Origin: Limnanthes douglasii subsp. nivea | Taxonomy: Eukaryota > Streptophyta > Magnoliopsida > Brassicales > Limnanthaceae | NCBI GenBank assembly: GCA_036936605.1 | Contig: JAUPFV010000001.1 | Location: 209,295,138-209,359,137 of the forward strand | Length of the DNA stretch: 64,000 nucleotides | Direction of reading: 5' to 3' | Shown: in pieces, positions 24,282-35,591 of the stretch | Layout: every line of letters begins with the position of its first letter | Position numbering within the stretch: position 1 is the stretch's first letter | Notes under the pieces: generated by a model | The model's database searches: none | What the model was told of the DNA's origin: nothing | The model's input: only the letters and a program-made list of their open reading frames with translations | Program-made: the position numbers and the translations under genes

Positions 24282-25671
24282 TTAGGGCTCATTCCCTTTG
24301 GGTTTTTCCTTATGGGTATCTGTGGTCGGACTCTTGGTGTCGGTGCTCGAACCCTCACTTTCTCCTTCATCAGAACCACTTTCACTTACTGAAGAGTAAC
24401 CATATATATCTCCATCTGGAATAGTGTGTAAAGGTATGTCCTTGGTTGGCACATATCTCCATAAAGGCCCTAAGTTTTTCTTCCGAAAAGTCTGATGAAA
24501 TAACTGAACCATCTCTGACTTAATACCTTCATCTCTTGCTTCCAAAGAATTTAGCACTCATGCAGCATACCTTTCTATTGCTGCATTTAGCTCTTCAGTT
24601 TTCTTATTTTGAAAGAAAGAAATTTCATCCTACTTCTCCTTGAGAAACTTCTTCAACTTTTCCTTCTCCCCGGATAAAGTGCTAATGGTTCTAGCATCAG
24701 TGATCTGTTATTCCTTTACAGAATTAATCTCTTTTGAGGTAGTAGATTCTAGTTTGGATTACTGGGTATTTATGTCATAATGCGTAGTCTTGGCTTGGAT
24801 TATCCTTAGATTTTATTTTTCTACCATTATCCCATGCTTCACTGATAAAAATAAATTGAGTCCTCCATTACTTCTCGGACTCCAGAAAGTCATTCACCAT
24901 CTTGTAATAATTCCCCATGTTGTAATGATAGAAAATAATGTGGCGGTTCTTATATAGAGTGGCCACGGCGATAAATTGTTCCATGTGCAGGGGAATATTT
25001 GACAGATTAGATGCTATATTACAGCCTAGACAACACTATATTTCCTTCGAAGCACTCTGGAAGTGATTCAGTGTTAGGTAGCCCCATTTTTCCACTGTTT
25101 TTCCGGTCTGGTGCATTGTATGTTGTTTTTTCGGATGTCTCAAAGAGATTATCTTCCCCGTTGTCCTCCAATTTTCCTCCATTATGTTTGGCAGCTTCTC
25201 GGATGGTTTAGGTCCATCGGAGGATTCATTGCCTCCAAACTAGGGTCTTTTGAGGGTGGATGAGTGCTTTTAGCCTTTGAGAGACGTCTAACCCTTTGAG
25301 AGGTGGCATCTTTAGTATCTAATCCCATAGCCAGAAAATGTGAAGGTTTCCTGACGCTAGAGACTGTTTTTCCTTGAGCAATGGTTTTTGGGATTCTTGA
25401 ACTGAAGGTTCAGACTCTACAGGAGATAAAATTAGGATAAAACTTATGTCTGGTTCAGATATTGTTTGTATGATCAATTCACCAGATATTGTCTGTATGA
25501 CCAGGTCACCAAGATAACGATGGCGATGTCCAGTTCAGATATTGTATGTATGACCAATCCACCAAGATAAGCTGGTAGTCCGGCACGAATACATGCTTGT
25601 ATTTTCTCTATTTCTAGTTCAGATAGGTTTAACCACCCTTCTTTCACTAAGGCATTTCAGGTTGTGGACAT
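24282..25671 (-). pseudogene. Retrotransposon antisense ORF remnant, copy B
   Basis: Same ORF as at 1-1401, here with its 3' end. The last exon-like stretch (24282-24557) begins MLNSLEARDEGIKSEMVQLF, contains LGPLWRYVPTKDIPLHTIPD, and ends in an acidic Ser-rich tail. The equivalent tail of the 13422-16378 ORF contains LGDLWRFVEYEDLPHHTMSD. A core relic near 24900-25010 reads IPLHMEQFIAVATLYKN. The start codon lies at 25669-25671 and is followed within a few codons by a stop not present in copy A. Confidence 0.7.
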
Positions 25672-26104
25672 ATAATTTCCTAGATTTAAGTTTAAAGTAT
25701 AGAATCAAGCTTTCTCTCTCTGGAAATATCTTTTAAAAATTATAATAGATGAAACAGTGATGATGGGTTAAATAAAGAGATTAGAGGCGTAAAGGTTTAC
25801 ATATGGGAGATAGATCGATCCAAAAGTAAGGATTAATGGCTATTAAGTGCACCCTATTAAAGTTTTGAAAAACAGGTACAATTACCTAGGGAAAAAGATG
25901 GTTGAAAGGTCGAGCCACCAGTCAGGATTTATGATGGATGCAAACCTAATTTTCTTGTAACTTAGCTCTTCCAAAGTATATCTGTAAGATATAAATTGGC
26001 TACTGATAGGGTCAGAAATCTTTGGAACTGCTTTAAACTAAGTACTCCAAATGACTGTTCGAAGGGCACTTCGGACAGTTTTAACACATTATCAAAATGA
26101 ACAG

Positions 26105-26390
26105 TACGAACAAGTGGAGCGTGACTAAGCTGGATGCTGACCAAATACCATATTTGACCTTGGGCTTGTTATCCAAAACAATTTGATCCGAGTCCATAAT
26201 TTGATCCAGAAGGCCCATGGGTCATAAAACAGGTATAAATACCCCAACCAACTTCATTTAATAGGTTGGAATCTGTTAGGAGATAGTAAATACAAGCACA
26301 CACCACACTTCTCTCACTACCTTCTACCAAAAACTTAATACAGTTTACAAAATACCTAAATTACCCTCAAACCACAAATTACCCACACCA
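26105..26390 (+). mobile_element. Gypsy 3' LTR fragment, copy B
   Basis: Same as 1840-2110. The TATA box is ggtataaatacccc near 26233 and ctctcactac follows near 26312. It is fused at about 26395 to the integrase fragment of a different element. Confidence 0.55.
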
Positions 26391-26394
26391 CCAC

Positions 26395-27232
26395 TTAAAG
26401 AATAGATCTAGTAGGGCCATTACCTATTGCTTTGGGAGGACGTCAAACAATTATTGTAGCAGTAGATTGTTTTTCAAAGTGGGAAGAAGCTAAACCCATA
26501 TCTTAACAAGATCCAAGGATGTTATCAAGTTTATTATGAATAATATTTAATGTCGTTTTGGTCTTCCTCGAAAGATCTACAGATAATGGTCATCGACAAT
26601 AGAGAAATAACTTATTTTTGCAATTCGAGGGGTATTATATATTGTTTTAGACACGTTTTTATCCACAAGCAAACGATCAAGGAGAATTAACTAATAGGTC
26701 TATTTTAGAAGGGTTAAAGAAACATTTGACATGTGCTGCTGGAAAATGGGAGAATTATTTGCAAGTGGTGTTGTGGGCTTATAAAACAAATCCTAGAGAA
26801 GCTACTCAGGAAACTCCTTTTGACTTGGTATATAGAATGGATGTTTTTAGCCTTTTGCTATAAAATTTACATTCTTATAGAATAGTTCATTATTCCAAGA
26901 AGTCAAATGAAGAAACAAGAATGGAAGACATTGATTTGATAAAAGAGAAGAGGGTTAGGGCGCATTTGAATTCGTCTCATTACCAAATTTTGACGAGGAG
27001 TCGTTATAATTCGAAGATAAAGCGAAGAAATTTTAAGGTAGATGATAAAGTCTTGAGGAAAGTATTTATGCACACAAACGATAAGCGGCTAGGGAAGATG
27101 GCCCCGAATTAGGAAGGTCCTTATGTGGTGGTAGAAGGAGTCAATCCAGGTACATCCCGCATACACGATGAAGAGAGGAGACTTCTAAAACACCCATGGA
27201 AAATTGAGGACTTGAAATTATACTGGGAGTAA
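26395..27232 (+). pseudogene. Ty3/gypsy integrase C-terminal fragment, copy B
   Basis: Counterpart of 2124-2963. It reads IDLVGPLPIALGG, then TIIVAVDCFSKWEEAKP without the stop seen in copy A, so this part of copy B is the less damaged version. A frameshift lies near 26570. The end reads EDLKLYWE, with the stop at 27230-27232. Confidence 0.75.
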
Positions 27233-27439
27233 TTGTTTATTTTTCAAACTTTTATGGTAATATGATTTTACTTTTTATTTGTTTAAGTGGCTTATTCTTT
27301 CCTCTCTTGTTGGCCCGGTAAGGTTTTAACGAGGTGCCCCATTTACATTCGCAGAGATCAATAAAAATATTTTTATTGGCCAGTGTTTATTTTAGATTAA
27401 AATGCTTAAGTTATTTTGGGAATTACGCGAAGACTGATT

Positions 27440-27570
27440 ATCTTTGAAGTAGTTAACAAAAAATAATTTAGGTGATAGTAATATTTGAAGTGCTTCGCGT
27501 TCATTTGAAGCACTATTCAAGGTGATAGTAATATCGAAGTGCTACACGTTCATTTAAAGCATTGTTCGAA
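27440..27570. repeat. Tandem hairpin-forming repeats between convergent ORFs, copy B
   Basis: Counterpart of 3170-3305. The two units have stems AGTGCTT/AAGCACT and AAGTGCT/AAAGCATT. One substitution (tttgaagcact) distinguishes the first unit from copy A. Confidence 0.65.
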
Positions 27571-29800
27571 CTAATAGTAATACTTGAGTGACTCCAACTC
27601 TTCAACTACATTCTTCTTGTCCATGTCACTCTTGTCAAGTAACTCTTTTAGAGAGGAGTACTTTGTTTGTTCTTCGGTTATCTCTTTTTCATTCTTTGTT
27701 TTGAGCTCATCCATCTTAGTTTTATGTGAAGAGTTCAGCTTCATTTTTTCTTGTTCATTAATTTCTCTCAAACGACGTTTGATTTGGATGACTCTTATGA
27801 GGAATTATTATCTATCAGCTTGGAATACCTGGAATTGGTCGAGGATATGTTGACCGAAAATATCCCCAACATTTTACTCTAATCTGCCTCTTTCTACCAC
27901 CAGATGATATCTTTTGCAACACCCTCCAGTTTGCTTCGAGGAGATTTAAATTATATGCATAAATTTTTTGCTCCATTTTTTAGGTTAGAGAACAGTTGTA
28001 CCACATGTAATACTTCTTCAGACGGCTCCCTAACAGGTGAGGAGGAAAATTTTCATACATAGCAATAACAGATGAGGATGAAGTTTTTGAAGGATTCGAA
28101 ATTATAGTTCGAGGAAAATTGGTTGCGGTAATTTAATTTCCAATTTGTGCAATTTGGTCTTGGATTTGTTGAACTTTAGAGTCCATGTCCCTATAATGGT
28201 CTTGAATTTCATCTTCACAAATTGTGTCCTCGTAGATTACTATCATCTCTTTGGTTATCTATTTCGACAAATTCTTGCCTTTTTTGTCTCTTCGTTTGGT
28301 GCACTTGGATTTGGGGAAGGTACATGGACGTTGTTCTCTACCATTGTTGTTGGAGGGGTTTTCGAAGACATTTTATTCTTCTTTGAAGCGATAGTTCTTT
28401 TTTCTTTTCTTTTTGTAGGTTCAACCTCAGTTCCTTCTTCAATAGTTGGAAGATTAGTTTTGTTCTCTTTCCTTTTGGGTTTCCTCTGCGTTTTCTTCGG
28501 CTTTGGGTTTGTGGAAGAGTTGGTTTTTGTTTTTTTATTTTTTTCCTTTTCTTCAGAGGTAAGTGGATTTTTGACCAATTTTAAACCGGTAGTATGATTT
28601 GTGCGTTAGGCTCTACTAATATTTTCACAACATTGTCTGGATTTGGGGGATCCATTAGTTTTTCTTCTGGAACGATAGAATGGGGAGAGATTCTTCAAAA
28701 ATGTTTGTTAATAAAATTCGCAATAATGAAGGCGTTGTGGAGATCGTTACCCTATGCTTTTTTTGCCCACATATATAGTTTGCAAAATATATGTTTGGCA
28801 GTATTTTGACGAGTTTATATCATCTCAAAATTTCTACATATAACAACAATACATAAATTATTTGAAATATAAAATAAGAAAAGTAAAGAATATTGACTAA
28901 CTTACTGGTGCTTTTCCATTCATAATTGATATTCAACGGATTCTCTTTGAAAATTCCCTTCCCATTTATTTCTAAAACTTGTCAGCTTCGAGGAGATCAT
29001 CAATTAGTTTGAAGAAATCTCCAAGTGTGACATAATAGAATGGTAGCAGCAGAATTTCGGAAAGGCCAGTCATTGTTATGAAATCTTTGATAGATATGGG
29101 AATTTTCTCAATTCTGGAAGCCATAATGTTGGATAAGAGAGTAAACCATAAGTTTGCACTCGCTTGTGTCGGGCATAAGTCGATGATTTAAAAAAATTCA
29201 ACTGCAATGTCCTCGGGTAATTCGACTGATTTTTTATTTTTCTTTTCTTTTTTATATGGAGTCGGTTTCTTCGCAATATTCTCCTCGGATTTTGAAGCAT
29301 CAACACTTCCTTTGTTTTCAATATTAGAATCAATTTCTGTCATCGATTCTAATTCAACATATTCTTTAGAGGCTTCATCTCGAAATTGGGGTGGTCTATG
29401 TCGCTAGCAATACCTCGTGAATTGGAAGGTGCAATTGTTGTATTTTGTTAATGGGTCTCCAAAGGAGTTGCTTGTGACTCTTTGTTGGTCACAACCATAT
29501 CCTTCGGGGAAGGAGAAAATGTAGGATTCTTTGAAACATTGATGTTCTCAAAATATCTCAGGGCTACAAATGCACTTCTTCGAGGAAGTTAGTTCCAGCA
29601 ATTGTGAGTATGTGATTAAATTTGAAGCGTTTCTTTGCGAGTGATTTGAGAAGGTTTAGTGTTACCTGCAGAGGATGTTTATAATGTTCTTTATAAAGAT
29701 TTACTTTATGTTTATTTGTGATTGGTTCGAAGAGGAGTTGATGTGTTTCCAGAAAATGCTTAGGATTTCGAGACGGTTTGATTTTTTATTGTTGAAGGGA
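27571..29800 (-). pseudogene. Second antisense ORF remnant, copy B
   Basis: Counterpart of 3308-5720. It has a coiled-coil segment at 27571-27771 and a Lys/Thr/Pro-rich segment at 28255-28578 that is longer and more open than in copy A (contains TNSSTNPKPKKTQRKPKRKE). An internal deletion of about 245 bp relative to copy A lies at 29203/29204. No enzymatic domain is visible. Confidence 0.5.
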
Positions 29801-30668
29801 TTATGGTGAGCAAGTGTTAAGGACTGAGTTGGAAATATTTTTATACCCAAAAGAACTTTGGCCAGGGGTGAAAATTACGTATATTTTGGTATGAGTTGAA
29901 AGATTTGGTGAATTATCTATAACACATGTCCCTCGATTATCAGAAGCCCTTTCACTAATACAAAAATAATTGTAAAGACCAAAAATGCATTTTCTGGTAA
30001 ATTGTGATTTTTCATACACTAAAATTAAGAAAATTCTTCAAATTAGGCTATAAAAATTTGAAGATGAATCGGAGAAAATGAGTTTTCAGATGAAGGCGGC
30101 GGTGGAATGAAGTTTTAATGCTGTTTTTCTCTTTCTCTAAGTAAGAATTGTATGTGAAGGGAAAATGAATAAGTGAATAATATTTATAAAGGAGTGAGTG
30201 ATGGAGAAACTGGGAAGCGAGGGTGAAAGGTTGATAACAACTATTGGTTGAAAAGTGAACCGACAAACGGTTGCCTACTTTGAAGTAGAGTGGCACATGT
30301 AAATTGTCAGAGGTAATAGTATGTTGCACGCGTACTAGGGTACTCCTTGCGTTTTAAGTTGTCATTTGAGAAATGATTCAAAAAGACACGTGTAAATCCA
30401 AAGAAAACTTGGAAAGATTATATAAAAAATCGTGGAGACCTTAAATATAAAGATAAACAGTTTTGATTCAAGGTACTTTTAAATATAGTAATGAGCAGTT
30501 TTGATTCGAGGACCTTAAGTATAGAAATAAGCAGTTTCGATTTAAGGCAGCTTAAAGAATAATGATGGACTATTTTCATTCGAACTAATTTAAAGTATGA
30601 CAATTTACATTATTGATCTGGAGTGGCTTTGAAGAATTTTAGTCCTTATTCAACATTCTTCATAAGGA

Positions 30669-30885
30669 CTATGGGGCTACTGATAAGCTACAAATTACTA
30701 GGGACTTAAAATAATTAGAGAAAAACGGTTAGAAGTAGTTTTATAATGTTATTTGGAGGAGATTTATCAATAAGGCTCGAATTTATGAATAAAGGGATCA
30801 GACATTTCATTTTTAAATTGAGTCTTATTACTTGCTTCTCTCACTACACTTTAATCACTCTATTTCTCTCTTAAGAATTACTAAT
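30669..30885 (+). mobile_element. Polypurine tract plus truncated 3' LTR, copy B
   Basis: The polypurine motif atggggctac is followed by TGATAAGC (30680). It is cut at about 30885 by the opposite-strand copia remnant, exactly as in copy A. Confidence 0.55.
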
Positions 30886-30888
30886 ATA

Positions 30889-33070
30889 TTACGGTTCTTC
30901 CATCAGAAATATCTTACACTTAGCAAGAGCATCCAAATGTTTTTCTTCGTTAGAAATCTTAGCCACCTTCACTTGCTCCTTCTCCACCACATCTCGAATG
31001 AAGGGAGTCTTAATGTCTAAATGTTCATATAACTTCAGATTTATCATCAAATCAATAAAACTACTATTTCCACATAATATAACCAGATCTTGCTCCATGA
31101 GTAAGTTCACTTAACAACCCCTAAAAATAGATGCCTTCATGGATTTTATAACAACTATATATTTTATTTTCCTAGACAATAGTGCGATGATCTTCTAAAT
31201 ACAAGACTTAAAGCTAATCACTCCTCAAAGAACAAAAATAGATAAACCGAAGTAGACTCTCTCGTGTTGAAGAAACATACATAATTGAAGTCTGTATACC
31301 CTTTTAGCAATACATTACTTGTATATATCTTATTATAACACGAGCCTACAGTTGTCGAGCCCTTCAAGTATATTATAAGCCACTTGAGTGCATGCTAATC
31401 CAACTTCCATATATTCGACATGAATCTTTTCAAAACACTTACAATGTATACAACATTAGTCCTCGTGAAAATCATAACCTACATAATGTCACCAATAATA
31501 TTAACATAAGGTATCTCTTGGATATACTTCTTAGTTGTTTCTTTAGTTAGTGCTTGAGTGGCACAGAGTTTGAGTTGGGAACCACTGGGAGTTCAAACCA
31601 ATTTGTATTTGGACATCGAGAACTTTTTTGGAGCTTCTGGATATATTATTGTTGAGATAAGAATAAATAACCCTTAGACCCGTTCGTCGTCATCTCAACA
31701 CCAAGTATCCTTTTAGCCTCTCCCATATCCTTCTTCTCAAACTCTCCTTTTAGTTGAGTTTTTATTGTGTTAATATTCCTCATATCTCTTCCAACTATTA
31801 TAATGTCATTCATATAAAATAACAATAGGACTTGTCTCTTCTTGTATGTCTCCTCATTCCAGTAGACACAATTGTTGTAGTAGCTACAAATATACTCAAT
31901 GGATCTCATAAAAGAAATAAAAATATTTTATTTCATTGCTCCGACGACTATTTCAGCCCATAATGGGGTTTTTTCAACTAACACACATAACCATACTTCA
32001 CAGCTTCAAACCCATACGGTTAATTCATGTAAATTGTCTCTTCAAATTCACCATACAAGAAGGTAGTAGTAACATATATTTGATCAAACTTAAGATAAGA
32101 TCTTGCGAAAATTGACAGCACAAACCTAATCAATATTTTTTTCACAACCACCAAGATTATTTCATTGAAATCAAAACATTTCTTTTACGTGAAGTCGTTA
32201 TTTAGAAGCCTAGTGTCGTCGTATTTGGGTACCTCACCACCAAGAATACATTACTTCATCTTGAATATATATTTACTCCCAACTAGATTCTGATCTTTTG
32301 ATTGTTTCATAAGAATCTAGGTGTATCTCAGTTTTTGTTTCATGGTTATAAGCCACTACTATTAATGATTATTATTGATAGCATCATCATATGTCTCGGG
32401 TTCAACAACATATTTGTGGATTTTAACTGATAAAGTATAATTAACTACATTGGCAAAACCATACATATGCGGTTGTTTGTTTGGTCTCCCTAGTCTATCC
32501 CTCGCCAGTTGATACATGTCAAGCTCGTGTTACTCTCTCATCTGATAATCTAAAGTATCTAGAACAACAAGCCCTCAATATGTTTTAGAATCAAGCAGTG
32601 ACTGAACTTCCTTTGTAAGACCCGAAACAGAACAATGCGCAAAATATTCTTTAGTTAAAACATCACTAGATTCACTTTCTAGACCACATCCACCATCAAC
32701 TACACATCTCTTCCTGGTAGTATTAGGTTGAGTCTCCAACGCCTTCTTCAATGGTATATCCTCTTCATTAAAACCATATCCACACTTATCAAAACCCATA
32801 TGAAGTCAAGGTTCGATGGACCACAACCTATATCCTTTTACTTCTTTTGGATAGCCGAGGAACATAGATTTAAATTTTATTTCCCTAAGCTTATCTTGCT
32901 TTACATGCGGGTAAGCACGACATCCAAACACTCTCAAATGTTCTAACTTAGGTTTTTCTCAAATATATGTCTATTCAGGACAAAAAAAACTTAAAAACAT
33001 AGATGAACTCATGTTGATGATATATGGAGTCGTTGTCACGACTTCTCCCTAGAACTTTTGACCTATTCCA
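30889..33070 (-). pseudogene. Ty1/copia pol remnant, copy B
   Basis: Counterpart of 6798-8990. One stretch (31646-31909) is more open here, reading through FYMNDIIIVGRDMR, KGEFEKKDMGEAKRILGVEM and TTNGSKGYLFL across the RT palm. The catalytic box is again YMND, so the lesion predates the duplication. A second stretch (32575-32799) covers the integrase-RT linker (MGFDKCGYGFNEEDIPLKKA). Confidence 0.75.
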
Positions 33071-33596
33071 ATTTCATGAAGCATATATAGGTGTATATTG
33101 CATATTATCAAACATTAAGGCGGTAGTGGTTCAACGCAATAAAGATTTAGTTGTATGATTCGAGAGAATATCAAGTAGTTTTTGTTGATTCATCATGTAT
33201 ATAGGTGTACCTTATCATTTTTTGTATAAATTAGTGTCCCCAATCATTTTATAAGAGTGAATATTTTATCATATAATTAAATAATTTCTACATTCTATAT
33301 AACCGGATAATGTTTTTATCGAATTTTTGGTTCGATTCCATAATAATGAATAATGGTATGATATATTTTTGTTACGATATTAAAAAATATTTTTGGTAGG
33401 ACATTAACATTCAATTCTAACATGCGTTAATGTTTTTCATTGAACAACTATTTTAAATCAAAATGCACTTTTTTAAAATAAAAAATATTAAAAAAATCAC
33501 AAAAGTTTTGATATTTGGATTCTAAAACTTTATTAAAAATGTTAATAGCTATTAGAAGAGTTTTGAATATAATATAGGATCAAATATTTGTTTGTT

Positions 33597-34944
33597 GATT
33601 GAACATAGAAAAAGAACATTGATCAAGGGGACTCGTGTCATGTTAGTTAATTGTAAGTTGCATATTAATATATGAGGCGAGGTTTTTTTAACTGTATGTA
33701 ATATTTATTTATTTTTCAGTCAACTTGCGTATTTTATTAATCTGTAGATCTAGAATACAATAAAGACCCATTCAGATTTTTTGGACCTTATTTGAGCCCA
33801 AACCAGCTAAGTATTAAGCCTTAAACAATTGATAAAGACAAAATCAAAACATACCCAATTTTTCTCCTTAAACTGTATGTAATATAATTAATCAGATTCT
33901 TAATAACAAAAGCAGAACATTAGATATATTGAAATGTGGGGGTGTTTAGCATTTAACAAAACATATATTAAAACGCATAAAATTAATGAGTATGCGGTCA
34001 ATATCCATAATTAATAAGCTAGGAGTATAATGTTGTGTTGGAATTAATAAAAAGATTAAAATCTCTGACTCCAATTTATTTATTAACAACATAACTCAAA
34101 CTAATGTAGCGCAATAGAGAAATATATTATATACAAAAAGCATATTTTGTTGAAAAACAACCATGTGAAGCTTGTAAGATTAAAAGAGAGAAAGTTTGTA
34201 AAGGTGTAGGACCATCAAAACATTTATTTAAGTGGTAGAATTAAGTTGGGAAGAAATATCCCTGGAAATGGTGGTGGTGAATATTTTAGAAGACGATTCT
34301 AAATCTTATAACGAGGCAATATCATCTCGATATTCTATATTTTAAGAAATAAAATTAATAATTAAATATATTCAATCATCTCTAATCACATTTGAGAATT
34401 GATTGATTTACCTTGAAGTTCAATACCAATATATTGTAAGCGGATATTTAGAAAAACATTATATATATATATATGATATCATATAAGTTAAGATTAGTAG
34501 GCTTTAGATGAAATGAAAAAATATATTCCTTTGACACTTATTCTCAAGTTTCTGGAACCGCGAGAATAATAATACTATTTGCAATTGCGTAAAAAATTAA
34601 TCTCAAAATAGCATAACTAAATAAATATCTCGAAAATAAAATTTACATTGAACACGAGTATTTCTACTTCATCCAAAATAAAAATAAGATATGATTTTTT
34701 AAAAAATATATATTATGCAATCTTACAAAACCCTCTAAAACATCACATTAAAAATTTGGGATGCAATTGTATTTTTTAATTATATTCCGAATAAGTTATA
34801 TTCACTATGATGGTTAAAATTTAAATATTAAATTAATATTAGAAATAATATTAGTTAGATGCACTTGGAATTAGTTCAATGGATATATACACCTCTAAAA
34901 TATCCGCAAATTCTCAATTATTTTGGTTTGGCTCCCTTCACCTC
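33597..34944. other. AT-rich intergenic sequence right of the duplication
   Basis: No gene was seen. It holds a short AT run near 34463-34475. Near 34910-34952 lies the first copy of a roughly 46-bp host sequence (tattttggtttggctccctt...) that is repeated after the MITE. Confidence 0.6.
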
Positions 34945-34952
34945 CAAAAGAA

Positions 34953-35202
34953 GGGTTCGGCTAACTTTGAGTCCAAAATATGTTAACCAACCCCAAAAAA
35001 AATGTGTTTTTGAAGTTTTACAATTTTACCCTTACCCCGGCGGTTGAACCTTTCCCAACCGCCGGTTGAGACCCTCCCACCCGGTGGAAAAGCTGTTTCA
35101 CCCGCCGGGGTAAGCTTCCCCGTCGGTTGAGAAGGTTTCAAACAAGACGGCTAAAATTTTGGAGTTGGTTAACATATTTTGGACCCGAATTTAACCAAAC
35201 CC
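34953..35202. mobile_element. hAT-type MITE, 250 bp
   Basis: The ends are long imperfect terminal inverted repeats of about 46 bp: GGGTTCGGCTAACTTTGAGT at the left against GGGTTTGGTTAAATTCGGGT read from the right, both continuing into CCAAAATATGTTAACCAAC. It is flanked by an exact 8-bp direct repeat CAAAAGAA (34945-34952 and 35203-35210), the target-site length of hAT transposons. The GC-rich middle contains the perfect inverted repeat CTTACCCCGGCGG/CCGCCGGGGTAAG. There is no coding capacity. The surrounding 46-bp host sequence is tandemly repeated and the MITE sits in the first unit. Confidence 0.9.
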
Positions 35203-35591
35203 CAAAAGAATCCACAATTATTTTGGTCTGGCTCCCTTCACCTCCAAAAGAATCCACAAATTTTCAATTATTTTGATTTGGTTCCATTTCCCCTTTCCTT
35301 CCAATTTGGCCATTCCAATTCTCTTTCTAGGAAGATTCCATATCTAATTTCCATATATGAAAGAATATATAATAAAGTTGCTGGTCATATGAAATGAGAA
35401 ATCAAAATCAAATTATATTAAAGATATAAAAAAAAAAACTGTTGTTTTTCCTCGAACGAAATGTAACCCAATAAGTATATGATACTAAATTACATTCTCG
35501 TATATAGATATAAGATGAGAGTGACATCAATATCCATTATTTATAAATAAATATGCATAACATATAAAAATATTCTGTTCGGTTTTAGTCT

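Larger units (their letters stand above)
24298..33596 (+). repeat. Long direct duplication, copy B
   Basis: Second copy of the block at 1-9505, in the same orientation and with the same order of nested elements. Relative to copy A it lacks about 245 bp between 29203 and 29204 and carries about 80 bp of extra sequence near 27853-27950. Its right border at 33596 lies 2.0 kb from the S-RNase stop codon. Homology should extend left of 24298, because the gypsy element there is continuous with the antisense ORF, but the matching part of copy A would be outside the window. Confidence 0.95.

Noticed and set aside
33597..35590. A second F-box gene right of duplication copy B
   Set aside because: Neither strand contains F-box or FBA motifs here. 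If a sister exists, the duplication geometry places it left of the window.
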